This document shows, one piece after another, positions 7,921 through 16,700 of a stretch of DNA of 49,598 bases (position 1 is the first letter of the stretch; each line of letters opens with the position of its first letter). The position numbers and the translations under genes were made by a program. A model generated the notes under the pieces. It searched no databases. It had not been told where the DNA came from and was given only the letters and a program-made list of their open reading frames with translations. The stretch comes from Legionella gratiana (GTDB lineage Bacteria > Pseudomonadota > Gammaproteobacteria > Legionellales > Legionellaceae), in assembly GCF_001467695.1 (NCBI RefSeq), contig NZ_LNYE01000023.1, positions 198,851-248,448 on the forward strand. Reading direction: 5' to 3'.

Positions 7921-10900
7921 CTAGTTTGAAATGGTTTTAAGCAAAAAATGTCCAGTATTTTCCTGTGTAGAGTATGAATCAATTAATGGATCAATAACAA
8001 CATCAATATCATCATGTAATAAACACTCTTTTTGAACTGATTTAAGGTTACCAAGTTTTCCGTATAATAAAAGCATTTGCAATAAAGATTTTTCAGCCTG
8101 ATTGTCTTTGATTTTAGCTTTAATTTGTTCAGGATCGGTGATTTCCATAATCATTTGGCCATTACTTGCCTTTTTAATAGTGACGCATGGCTTATTGTGC
8201 TCTCCATTCAATACAATTTTAAATCCATAATCTGTTACCGCAAGTAATGAATCAATTTGGAATTCAGGTTGTTTTAATCGTTTCAAAAAAAGATGTTTGT
8301 CGCTTTTAGCTCCAGTATTTACTCGTGCTTTATTAAAAAAGGATGCTAAACACATCAAGGAACCTGTATCATGACTAATTGTAAGTGTTTTCTCTCCATG
8401 GGTGTCCAAAGTAGCAATTAAAGGAGGTATTGTGCTGCGAGGCACATTAGTATTGTAAAATGCAATTGTAGTATTGAGGTCGCAGTGAATTAATAAATTA
8501 AGACTTGCTGTTTTATGCATATGAATCAAGCTAGTGGTATTTACATAACGACCTTTATCAGCTGAGCCACTTTCTTCTTGTCTTGCTCGCTCATAAGAAC
8601 GTTTGATGGCTTCTGACATATCATCCAGACAAGCACAAACGATTATAGAATTATTATTTTGTGCAACTAAAGCTTTTTGTGATGGTTTATAAGTCACACC
8701 GTCAATAATGATATTGGGGCGCTTTTCCTTTTTTTCGAGCATACGTTTTTCAACAAGCTCGCTAATTAAATAGGCGCTATCTTGAGTACGAATGAAACCT
8801 TGGTCTGTTTCTTGTTTTTCAAACGCCTCAGTGAAAGGCATAAATATACTCCGATAATCATCTGTAGCGAGTGAGACGTAATCTTTTCTTTCTTCTTTTT
8901 TAATGTATCTGTTAGAAATGGTGCTTTTACCACTTGCTGCTGGTCCTAAAAAAACAAAATCGTGATTATCAGTTAATGGATAAATTGTTTTTTTCTCAAG
9001 GTTTATTTCTTCAGTAAAGTCATCTAGGTTTTTATCCAAAAACTCCGACATGGTTTGATTACCCTGTTTTTTTTGTACCTTATTCATTTCCATGATGAAA
9101 CACGAATTAAATCTGGATTGATATGCAATGCTTTCTTGATTTAGTGTAGGGTATAGTTGTTTCATTCGTTCATGGGCGTTTTTAGTACAGAGTTGTTTCG
9201 TGTTTGTTTCATGGAGCGAAGTATTCATTTCTGACCAAGCATCCAAGAGTTGTTGGGACTTTACACCCGATTTTAAAATATTATGAAATAATTGTTGTGC
9301 TAATTCATTGACCTCCTCTACATCAACTCGATAATCAGTGATTAATCTCGTTGCGAGATGAAGCATTAATGTCGTTTGCATTTTGGGAACTAAGACATCA
9401 GTGAGCCATTCTTCGTGAGCTACATTGGCGTGCATTAATTGTTCTTCTAGATCTCCTTCCATAAAATTAGGCTGTAGTATGCGATTATAAGTTTCGTGCA
9501 ATTTTCTTTCCTGAAGACTCCACCGATTTAAACTTTTAAGAGTTAAGATGTGTCTCATATTAAAATGAGCAACGGCCGCTTCTCTAACCTCACTTAATCG
9601 ACCAAGTGTTTTTTGAAATGATTGTTCAGGAAGAACCAATCCGTCACTTAATGGTTGCACTTGTTTTACTTCCGGCCTTAACATGTCCATAGATAAAATC
9701 TTATAGCCATTACTAATGCTACGATTAATTCTTATACTGCCTAGAAAATTCGAGGGCGGCGTTTTTTTTGCTAAAGAATCTGATTCCATTTGATGCATAT
9801 GTAAGAGAGCAAATAAAGATTTCTTTTTAGGTAATGGGTTTGCGGAATGCTGTTTGTGTACATGAAAATCAGGCAGCTTAACTGAAGGTTTATAAAGCAA
9901 AGAGTGATCATGTTGTTTATTATAAAAATCAATACCTGCTCTAATAACCTCTTTGGCATAATCGCTAACTCCTTGAATTTCGCCGTTTAAGTTACCAGGA
10001 ATTACATCAAGTATTTCATGCTTGTGGTTATAGATAATCGTCATAATATAATCTTGGGGTTTAACATGCGTATAAGCAATTTCAGCTAATTTGGTTTTAC
10101 CCATCATCTCTGTAAAAGGTTGTGGATTAAATGCTTCTTTTCCACGAACAATATAGAGAATCTTAATATCATTCATGTCATCAAATTTGAGGGCGATATC
10201 AAACTTATCAGTTACAGTACGGGTACCAATTCCAGTAGCTGCTAATGCGGTAGCAGTTGCTGATCGGACTTCATGTTTTTTTAAGTTATTTTCTTGCCCG
10301 GATAACAAATGACTATCTGTAGTGTATTCCCCAATACGAGTCATTTTTTTAGCAAAAAATGTGGTTTCAGTTAATGAATCGGTTAAATGCCCTTCTCTAA
10401 AAACCATGGGTGCTTGAGTCATATTTAATTTATCATTTTCATAACTACGTACAGTATGATAGTGATGTATATCATTTTTTAAATGTATTGTTAGTTTGTC
10501 TTTAAGCTGTTCTCTGAACACAACAGGAGGCGGTATCACTAAACCTAATTCATCTGTCAAAAAAGAATACTCTTCTTTATTTTTAACATCACGTACGGAA
10601 ACGAAATTTGTATTGTTCACTAATCCAACGACTAAATCTACTAAATTAAGTTTCCAGGTTTTTTCTTTATCTTTACTATCAGGAACATATTGAATGAGTT
10701 TGCCATTCGAAGAATTAAAGAGGACTTTTTTGATAAAATTTTCAAAATTTCCTGTGATTGATGGAAAAGCCTCATCTGATTTTAAAAGAGGGGTATTTTT
10801 ATAGAGTTTGTCAATGGTTATTAAATGTTTAATCAGCTGTGCTATCGCCGTATCCAACTCTATATCTTTGGCGTGGGAGTTCCCTTCTAAGCTAGCGACT

Positions 10901-12144
10901 AAAGCAACTATCCCCTTCATTAAGATGCCCACAGTTTCGATTTCATTTTGAAATAGTTCATTGTCTCCCACAAGCTCTTTCATTTGTTTTATTTGACTAT
11001 CGAGTTCTTGGTTATAGTGTTGGCATGCTCCTGCTGCTAATAGATCGATAAAACGCGCTAAGTTACCCTGACTAAGCCATTGATAGAGGGTAAATTTAAT
11101 TCCTTCATCTTTTACCAAATCAACGGCAGGTAAATGAGATAGAAATATGCTTGCGCCAAGATCGCTCTCTAAAAAGGAAACTCCTTTATCTCTTAGTGAT
11201 GCAGTACTATTAAGTGGAATATCTCCTGTATGTCCTCGTTGTGATGTAATTTTCAAAATAGCAGATAAATGTTTTTTTAAGTTTTCCTCAGAAATTGGTT
11301 CATCCAAAGCAAAATCAAGTTCACTGAAATTAATTAGCGCACTGATTTCTTTTCCAGAAGGATTAATAACAGTATATTTCAGCTGATCATGAAGTAACTC
11401 CACATATAACGTGTTTGTTTTCAGCAAATCGGTATTGGGAGTTTTAAGAATTAAGTCATAGCTAATTGCGTGTAAAAATTTGAGTAACGATTTGCTATCC
11501 ATTTCTTTAGGTGCTTCTACTTGCTCACTTTTTATTCTTCCTTGATTAAATTCAGATGCTAAATGTTGCGTATATGATAGGAGAAATGATTCGTACAATG
11601 GTTCATTAGCCATGAACGTAATGAATTGGTCATAATCATCTTCCTCGGTTATCTTGTGAAAATTAGGGAAGTTTTTAACTAATTTGCTTTGCATTGACAA
11701 AAAATGAACAAAGATTTCATCAAATTGATCAATAGTATTAATTCCTAATGATTTTAAGTTCTCAACGGTCAATTCTTGAGATTTATTATGAGTAATATGT
11801 AATGCTAATTTTTGTAGGAACAAGGAATAATGCGGGTTGCTTTGTAGTTTTTCTAGAGTTATTTTTAGACACTCTTCGTAATATGCTTCAGCACCCATTG
11901 TTTCCAGTACTTCGTCTTGAATATTAATGCCCTTTTTTTTGGCATCTTGCAAGACAACAAGAGCAATTTCTGGAGCAATGTTATCCCATTGATACATAAC
12001 TCCATTTTTTGCTTGTTGTTGTGAATAGCTTGTAGCAGATAGTTCTATCGCATCACGTAGTGTACGATGATATTCATATCGAGGAAGAGCATTTTTACTT
12101 ACATTACCAAAATTAATCTGTTTTTTTGTATGTATTTTTGTCAT
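7921..12144 (-). CDS. Giant 1407-aa protein with C-terminal zeta-toxin-like P-loop kinase domain; candidate Dot/Icm effector
   Basis: Soluble 1407-aa protein without signal peptide or membrane segments. Residues 1-1050 are largely helical and unrecognised, with predicted coiled-coil stretches. A Walker A motif, FVFLGPAASGKSTISNRYI, lies at about 1064-1082, followed by YVSLATDDYRSIFMP (the Asp-rich catalytic strand of zeta-type kinases) and RPNIIIDGVTY (Walker-B-like). This order matches zeta toxins and related ATP/GTP-dependent sugar or protein kinases, usually 200-280 aa. The remaining about 170 residues form a separate C-terminal region. There is no antitoxin gene beside it, which argues against a classical toxin-antitoxin role and for a host-directed enzyme. 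No Shine-Dalgarno is visible before the ATG at 12144. An AT-rich -10-like TATGCTATAA lies about 35-45 bp upstream. Confidence 0.8.
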   Translation of the reverse strand: MTKIHTKKQINFGNVSKNALPRYEYHRTLRDAIELSATSYSQQQAKNGVMYQWDNIAPEIALVVLQDAKKKGINIQDEVLETMGAEAYYEECLKITLEKLQSNPHYSLFLQKLALHITHNKSQELTVENLKSLGINTIDQFDEIFVHFLSMQSKLVKNFPNFHKITEEDDYDQFITFMANEPLYESFLLSYTQHLASEFNQGRIKSEQVEAPKEMDSKSLLKFLHAISYDLILKTPNTDLLKTNTLYVELLHDQLKYTVINPSGKEISALINFSELDFALDEPISEENLKKHLSAILKITSQRGHTGDIPLNSTASLRDKGVSFLESDLGASIFLSHLPAVDLVKDEGIKFTLYQWLSQGNLARFIDLLAAGACQHYNQELDSQIKQMKELVGDNELFQNEIETVGILMKGIVALVASLEGNSHAKDIELDTAIAQLIKHLITIDKLYKNTPLLKSDEAFPSITGNFENFIKKVLFNSSNGKLIQYVPDSKDKEKTWKLNLVDLVVGLVNNTNFVSVRDVKNKEEYSFLTDELGLVIPPPVVFREQLKDKLTIHLKNDIHHYHTVRSYENDKLNMTQAPMVFREGHLTDSLTETTFFAKKMTRIGEYTTDSHLLSGQENNLKKHEVRSATATALAATGIGTRTVTDKFDIALKFDDMNDIKILYIVRGKEAFNPQPFTEMMGKTKLAEIAYTHVKPQDYIMTIIYNHKHEILDVIPGNLNGEIQGVSDYAKEVIRAGIDFYNKQHDHSLLYKPSVKLPDFHVHKQHSANPLPKKKSLFALLHMHQMESDSLAKKTPPSNFLGSIRINRSISNGYKILSMDMLRPEVKQVQPLSDGLVLPEQSFQKTLGRLSEVREAAVAHFNMRHILTLKSLNRWSLQERKLHETYNRILQPNFMEGDLEEQLMHANVAHEEWLTDVLVPKMQTTLMLHLATRLITDYRVDVEEVNELAQQLFHNILKSGVKSQQLLDAWSEMNTSLHETNTKQLCTKNAHERMKQLYPTLNQESIAYQSRFNSCFIMEMNKVQKKQGNQTMSEFLDKNLDDFTEEINLEKKTIYPLTDNHDFVFLGPAASGKSTISNRYIKKEERKDYVSLATDDYRSIFMPFTEAFEKQETDQGFIRTQDSAYLISELVEKRMLEKKEKRPNIIIDGVTYKPSQKALVAQNNNSIIVCACLDDMSEAIKRSYERARQEESGSADKGRYVNTTSLIHMHKTASLNLLIHCDLNTTIAFYNTNVPRSTIPPLIATLDTHGEKTLTISHDTGSLMCLASFFNKARVNTGAKSDKHLFLKRLKQPEFQIDSLLAVTDYGFKIVLNGEHNKPCVTIKKASNGQMIMEITDPEQIKAKIKDNQAEKSLLQMLLLYGKLGNLKSVQKECLLHDDIDVVIDPLIDSYSTQENTGHFLLKTISN

Positions 12145-12266
12145 TTTGTATTGGTGCTGTTGGTTTGTGGTTAAACTTATAGCATATTTTGATTAAGAAT
12201 ATATGATGTAAAAAATGATTTGCTCATTCGAGTTGTAAACAGAGGCTAATTTTCTCTCGTATACGT

Positions 12267-12698
12267 CTATTTTTTTACCAACAATACTGGGATTTTGGAG
12301 ATACGAATGATTTCCTCAGCTACACTACCAGTCAGTATATGCTGAATCCCACGCCGACCATGAGTACCAATAATGATTAAGTCCGCAGACCATCCTGTTG
12401 CCTCATCGACAAGCTTTTCAGCAATTTGTGATTTAGAAGGAGTGAGTTCAACTAGTTTCATTTCAAACTCAATTTTTACGCGATTTAGTTTTTTCTTTAT
12501 TGATTTTAAAACTTCTTGCCCTTGTTTTTTTATTAATTCAACGAACGCCTCACGATCTACATCGCCTTCATATAAGGTATCAATGATGTGAACCACACAA
12601 AGTTTAGAGTTTTGGTTTTTAGCAAGTTGAATGGCTTCTTTTAAGGCTAAAGAGGAAGTTTTACTCCCATCAACAGCAACCATAATCTGTTTATACAT
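12267..12698 (-). CDS. Universal stress protein, UspA family
   Basis: 143 aa, the single-domain Usp length. It begins with the typical MYKQIMVAVDGSKTSSLALK strand and turn. Near the C-terminus comes the nucleotide-binding signature G-x2-G-x9-G-S in GTHGRRGIQHILTGSVAEEI, followed by the last strand PVLLVKK. The complete ATP motif suggests an ATP-binding UspFG-type member. AAGGAAG lies 4-5 nt before the ATG. It is monocistronic by spacing. The role is general stress or survival; the precise ligand is not shown by the sequence. Confidence 0.95.
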   Translation of the reverse strand: MYKQIMVAVDGSKTSSLALKEAIQLAKNQNSKLCVVHIIDTLYEGDVDREAFVELIKKQGQEVLKSIKKKLNRVKIEFEMKLVELTPSKSQIAEKLVDEATGWSADLIIIGTHGRRGIQHILTGSVAEEIIRISKIPVLLVKK

Positions 12699-12837
12699 AA
12701 GACTTCCTTGCCGATAACATTTAAATTACATTAGCTTTACGCACTTGCAATATAATTGCAAGAAACCTTATTGATTATTACAAGATATATGTACATTTTG
12801 GACGCCTTCCATAGTTTTGATTTCCAAAAATAGGGAT

Positions 12838-13053
12838 TTATTGATCAATAATTGTTTGTTTATGACATCGATACATGATTGAACCTGAAATAATCTCAAC
12901 AATTTCTCCTTCAGCTCCCGAGTGCTCCTGATCACATTTTTCACTTAAGCATATTTTCAAATCGTCAAGGTTTTTTCCAGTGGTTTTAAAGATAATTTCA
13001 TTTTCTATCAAAATCCTGGCTTCATAGATGTCCTTTTCATTCGATGGATCCAT
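12838..13053 (-). CDS. Unknown 71-aa acidic protein
   Basis: I place the start at the ATG at 13053 because CGGAGG lies 6 nt upstream. A longer frame from 13152 has no ribosome binding site. The product (MDPSNEKDIYEARILIENE...) is small and acidic and looks like a two-layer alpha/beta fold, with three cysteines (KIC, EKC, YRC). Its middle (KTTGKNLDDLKICLSEKC) has a loose resemblance to the CNLDDLLNE stretch of the neighbouring 191-aa protein, too weak to claim homology. Family not recognised. Confidence 0.55.
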   Translation of the reverse strand: MDPSNEKDIYEARILIENEIIFKTTGKNLDDLKICLSEKCDQEHSGAEGEIVEIISGSIMYRCHKQTIIDQ

Positions 13054-13272
13054 GACTACCTCCGATTTATCATCATATATATAGTATAGTGCAAAACTTT
13101 TTTTAAAGTTCAGGTCATGAAATAAGCTTATGAGGCTCTTATCAATATGCAAAGAACAAAATGTATAGGAATTAAAGTGTTATAATAACAGGGTACTGAG
13201 ATGGGCTGACGTAAAATTAGAAAGAATGTGTCTTTTGAGCTTGAGTCAAGCAACGACATAATTCATTCGGTA

Positions 13273-13848
13273 TTATTCATGTTCATTATTTTCCTCAATC
13301 CAACAATCGCTAGGCCCTCCTGTTGGTATTGGCCGTGTTGGTAATGGTGTAGGATGAAATTTTGCTCCTTTCTCTGTTCTTTGCATACGAGAGGATTCAG
13401 TTTTTCGATGAGTACAGATGATTTTATTTAAGGTATCAATTAGATTTTGGTCTTTAAAAATGAAAAAAAGATCATTTTCGTTAAGCAAATCATCAAGGTT
13501 ACATTTGCTAATAACGAACAAATTAGCATTAATTCTATGATTAAAGTTTGCAATACATTTTTTATCTGTAGCATGTTGTGCTTTTATCATGACGTGAAAA
13601 GGAAATTTGATGATGTTGAGCTCTCCATTACCGTCAGCATATTTTGCATAGGAAACAGATATATTATCTTCATTAAATTCATGCAATAAATCAAAATCAT
13701 CATAAAGTCTAAAAATAATTTTTTGCTTCTCTATTCGAGTATCTTCTTGTTTTTGAGCAATAAAAATTTTGGCATCATTTAATTCTTTAAATTCAGCAAT
13801 TGCTTTTTCTTCGCCGCGAGCAAATTGTTCAGAAACTTTATAGCGCAT
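13273..13848 (-). CDS. Conserved hypothetical protein, 191 aa
   Basis: Soluble protein beginning MRYKVSEQFARGEEKAIAEF. The opening looks like the short conserved Legionella-type proteins with a YKV-x-EQF...GEE...F start followed by an LNDAKIFI helix, an impression from memory rather than an alignment. Residues 1-150 are mixed alpha/beta. The last 35 (HPTPLPTRPIPTGGPSDCW) are proline-rich and then acidic (EENNEHE), probably disordered. Only a weak ribosome binding site is seen before the ATG. It lies 220 bp upstream of the 71-aa gene on the same strand. Function unknown. Confidence 0.65.
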   Translation of the reverse strand: MRYKVSEQFARGEEKAIAEFKELNDAKIFIAQKQEDTRIEKQKIIFRLYDDFDLLHEFNEDNISVSYAKYADGNGELNIIKFPFHVMIKAQHATDKKCIANFNHRINANLFVISKCNLDDLLNENDLFFIFKDQNLIDTLNKIICTHRKTESSRMQRTEKGAKFHPTPLPTRPIPTGGPSDCWIEENNEHE

Positions 13849-14037
13849 GTGTAGAAAATTCTAAAAACTTATCCTTAAAATAAGAATAGCATAATCTTTA
13901 TTGTTTCATTAGTTCTCCTAGGCGTTTTACAATTCCGAAGTATTTGTAGATCACTTTTTCCATCTTCTCTTATGACTTTAGCTTCACTTGAGAAGATGGT
14001 ATATTTTTTCAGAGTCAATAGATTGTTAAGGAATATT

Positions 14038-14838
14038 ATGCCCCGTATTAAAGTGAATGATATTTCCATGTACTATGAGATGCATGGCCAAGGAGAGCCT
14101 ATTGTTTTTATTGCTGGATTCAGTGCCGATCACACAGCTTGGGCTGCAATTATCGAGTACTTTAAAGAAAAGTATCAAGTGATTCTGTTGGATAATCGTG
14201 GTATTGGCCAGACAGATATTCCTGATGGTTCCTATAGCATTGATCAAATGGCCAATGATGTAGCGGGTTTATGTTCGGCACTTAATATCCAAAGAGCTCA
14301 TTTTGTAGGGAGTTCGATGGGGGGATTTATAGTGCAATCATTGGTGTATCGTTATCCTACTCTTGTTAAATCTGCGGTCATTGGTAATTCTGCTGCAAAA
14401 ATACAAACCGCTTTTCACATTTATCTTGAGGCACAACTTGAGTTTATGAAAGCCGATGTACCTTTTAGATCACTGCTTAAGGCTTCCTGTAGTTGGTGTT
14501 TTTCATATCAATTTCTTTCTAGACCTGGAGTCCTTGAGCAACTTATCCAAATTGGTCTAGATAATCCTTTTCCATTTACGATTAAGGGTTATGAAGGACA
14601 ATACGCTGCGCTCCAACAATTTGACTCACGAAGTTGGGTAGGACAAATTAACGTACCTGTTTTAGTATTGACTGCTGATCAAGATATAATTATTAGTGAA
14701 CGGGACTCCAAATATCTTGCCGATCATATTCGCGGAGCACGTTATTATTGCTTTGTTGGATGCGGTCATTTACCACAATTAGAAACCCCACAAAAATTTG
14801 TTCAAATTGTTCGAGAGTTTATTGAAACATTACAATGA
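14038..14838 (+). CDS. Cytosolic alpha/beta hydrolase
   Basis: 266 aa from the ATG at 14038, which is preceded by AAGGAA; the frame stays open to 13972 upstream, but that part has no ribosome binding site. A classical single-domain hydrolase: oxyanion strand PIVFIAGFSADHTAW, conserved LLDNRGIGQTD (50-60), nucleophile elbow GSSMGG with Ser93, acid Asp214 in LTADQD and His244 in VGCGHLPQLETP. The layout matches the 3-oxoadipate enol-lactonase, homoserine acetyltransferase-like and haloperoxidase-like branch. There is no signal peptide. The substrate cannot be inferred from context, since it stands alone and is convergent with the DcpS-like gene. Confidence 0.85.
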   Translation: MPRIKVNDISMYYEMHGQGEPIVFIAGFSADHTAWAAIIEYFKEKYQVILLDNRGIGQTDIPDGSYSIDQMANDVAGLCSALNIQRAHFVGSSMGGFIVQSLVYRYPTLVKSAVIGNSAAKIQTAFHIYLEAQLEFMKADVPFRSLLKASCSWCFSYQFLSRPGVLEQLIQIGLDNPFPFTIKGYEGQYAALQQFDSRSWVGQINVPVLVLTADQDIIISERDSKYLADHIRGARYYCFVGCGHLPQLETPQKFVQIVREFIETLQ

Positions 14839-14905
14839 TCCCTAGGAAAATAACTTGTTATAGCATTGAGATGCAATAGAGTTAGGATGAGAAATACAGT
14901 TTTAA

Positions 14906-14940
14906 TAAAGAGTTTCTGCAAGCCGTACAGAAACTCTTTA
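14906..14940. terminator. Bidirectional terminator between convergent genes
   Basis: A perfect 13-bp stem, TAAAGAGTTTCTG / CAGAAACTCTTTA, with a 9-nt loop lies between the hydrolase stop (14838) and the stop of the DcpS-like gene (14953). Flanking sequence is AT-rich on both sides. Confidence 0.7.
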
Positions 14941-14952
14941 CTATAAATAAAA

Positions 14953-16485
14953 TTATAAATTCCTATGGGTAGGGACAGTTCCATTAGTAACTTGTTTCTG
15001 GGTAATAATGTTATGAACTTCTTGTTCCTCACATGTACCTGTTTCCAGTGACCATCCAAGTTTTCTTAATTCTGGATTGATTTCCAGTTTTTTGATTAGG
15101 TCAATCAATTTCTCAATAATTGGAAACTCATCACTTTCGTCAATAATTTTTAATAATTTTCCAATTTGCTCGATATCAAGCAGTTGCATTCGGTTTTTTA
15201 CGCCATTATTTTGAAGTGCATGCAGTAAATAATGAACAGTGATTTTATCGGCTTCTAATAAATGGAAGATATCGTTCCAATCTCGTTTGAGATTGGGTAC
15301 TGTTTTTACGTTTACTCCTTCTATATTTTCACCGAGAGGATACTCTGAACAGTAAATTGTTCCGCGATCAAGAATCATGTCAGTTACGGAACCACCTTCT
15401 TCTAAGGTAGTGATAATTTCATTGAGTCCGAAGCTTTTAGCATCTTCAAGACCATGATCGGCTTGGTTTACTCGAATATGGACATGCAACGTTGTAGTGG
15501 CTTCCAAATAAGGCATGTGGAGATATATTTTTATTTTATCTTCTGGAGTAACACCATATACTGTTTCAAGATTGGCTAAAATACTTGCTCTAAGTGATTT
15601 TAAATAAATCAATGATTTTTCTTTATTATGATCTAAATCAAATAAGCAGGCTAAATAATTATGGTCACTTTTTGATTCTAGCTCGGTAATTGATTCCTGA
15701 CTCATAGTCCGTGGTAATTTTGAAAAACTTCCGTGCAATTGCAAGGGTGTCATATCTTTCCCATATCGATAATAGTCAAACGGTTGTTTCCCAGTTATGC
15801 TGTTACAAGTTAGTTCAGCTTGCTGCATTAATTCATGCCTATAGGATGCAAGAATCTTGTTCGCACATTTTTTGGATCGAAACTTTGGAGGCAATGCTTC
15901 AGGATGGATATACCAGGTCACTAAAGCCAAACCATTCTCAGAGTTTTTTAATTGTTTTAATGCATAATTAGTGGATACTTTACAATCAGATAAAAATTTC
16001 TTGGTATCCAGATAAGCAGGGTTAGTCATTAATATGGTCTTTGATTCGTCACAAGGTGTATCAAAAATTGGATACATTTCTGGTGCTTGAACAAATAAAG
16101 CTCTTTCCAAAGAGGGTCGGCCATGTAAAAAGCGATGTACGAATCCAGGTAAACCATGAATTTTATGATAAGCATCGGTTAATAATTTTGCTCCATGGTC
16201 ATTAATATTGACTGCAGTACACGTTGCTACATTGTATTTAAATCGAGTTTTTTCACTTAAAATAAGTTTTTTTTTGTTCCATGTATTGGTACTTTCGGGT
16301 CCGATTGGAGCCAAATGCTCAGGAGAAAGTGTTGGATTATCTACTGATACCACATTATTAGAGTTTTTCTCATGCACTAATGGATTAGTAGAAGGAACAA
16401 TACCTATTGTTTCTTCTTTTTTAGTTGATCCAAGGTTGAATATGGTTTTAATAGCAAAGCTTTCTGATATATATTTAGACAGCAT
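14953..16485 (-). CDS. 510-aa protein with a DcpS-like HIT domain; candidate effector
   Basis: Residues about 290-385 read like the C-terminal HIT domain of scavenger mRNA decapping enzyme DcpS, which cleaves m7GpppN after 3'-5' mRNA decay. A helix (LIYLKSLRASILANLETVYG) is followed by the strand DKIKIYLHMPYL, the histidine motif T-L-H-V-H-I at 332-337, then a helix pair and a strand-rich end (DMILDRGTIYCSEYPL). In DcpS the equivalent is YLHY...HLHVHF. His334 aligns with the catalytic central histidine and His336 with the third; the first histidine is Thr332. Residues 1-280 are unrecognised, helical, with a Ser/Asn-rich start. The last about 110 residues are helical and charged. There is no signal peptide. 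The start ATG at 16485 has a poor ribosome binding site. Confidence 0.75.
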   Translation of the reverse strand: MLSKYISESFAIKTIFNLGSTKKEETIGIVPSTNPLVHEKNSNNVVSVDNPTLSPEHLAPIGPESTNTWNKKKLILSEKTRFKYNVATCTAVNINDHGAKLLTDAYHKIHGLPGFVHRFLHGRPSLERALFVQAPEMYPIFDTPCDESKTILMTNPAYLDTKKFLSDCKVSTNYALKQLKNSENGLALVTWYIHPEALPPKFRSKKCANKILASYRHELMQQAELTCNSITGKQPFDYYRYGKDMTPLQLHGSFSKLPRTMSQESITELESKSDHNYLACLFDLDHNKEKSLIYLKSLRASILANLETVYGVTPEDKIKIYLHMPYLEATTTLHVHIRVNQADHGLEDAKSFGLNEIITTLEEGGSVTDMILDRGTIYCSEYPLGENIEGVNVKTVPNLKRDWNDIFHLLEADKITVHYLLHALQNNGVKNRMQLLDIEQIGKLLKIIDESDEFPIIEKLIDLIKKLEINPELRKLGWSLETGTCEEQEVHNIITQKQVTNGTVPTHRNL

Positions 16486-16700
16486 GTAATTTATAAGAAT
16501 AGTTAAAGGTGGGCGAATAATACACGATGAGTCTTAAAAAAATCTTAAGTAGCATAAAAAATGGTAAAATGCGTAAAATTTATCATTAAAGACCATATAA
16601 ATACAGAAAGCTTATAAAATGTATGACGAGTGCATGAGTCTCGAGAAGGGTTGCTCGGTTGAAGCGAATAAATTACTTTTTCCGAGCAAAGGTTCCCTGA

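Noticed and set aside
7921..12144. Toxin-antitoxin operon of the epsilon-zeta type
   Set aside because: The kinase domain is at the end of a 1407-aa chain and the adjacent 145-aa gene lies downstream with no antitoxin resemblance.
15711..15971. Open frame opposite the DcpS-like gene
   Set aside because: It is embedded in a real coding region and its composition is that of an antisense shadow.
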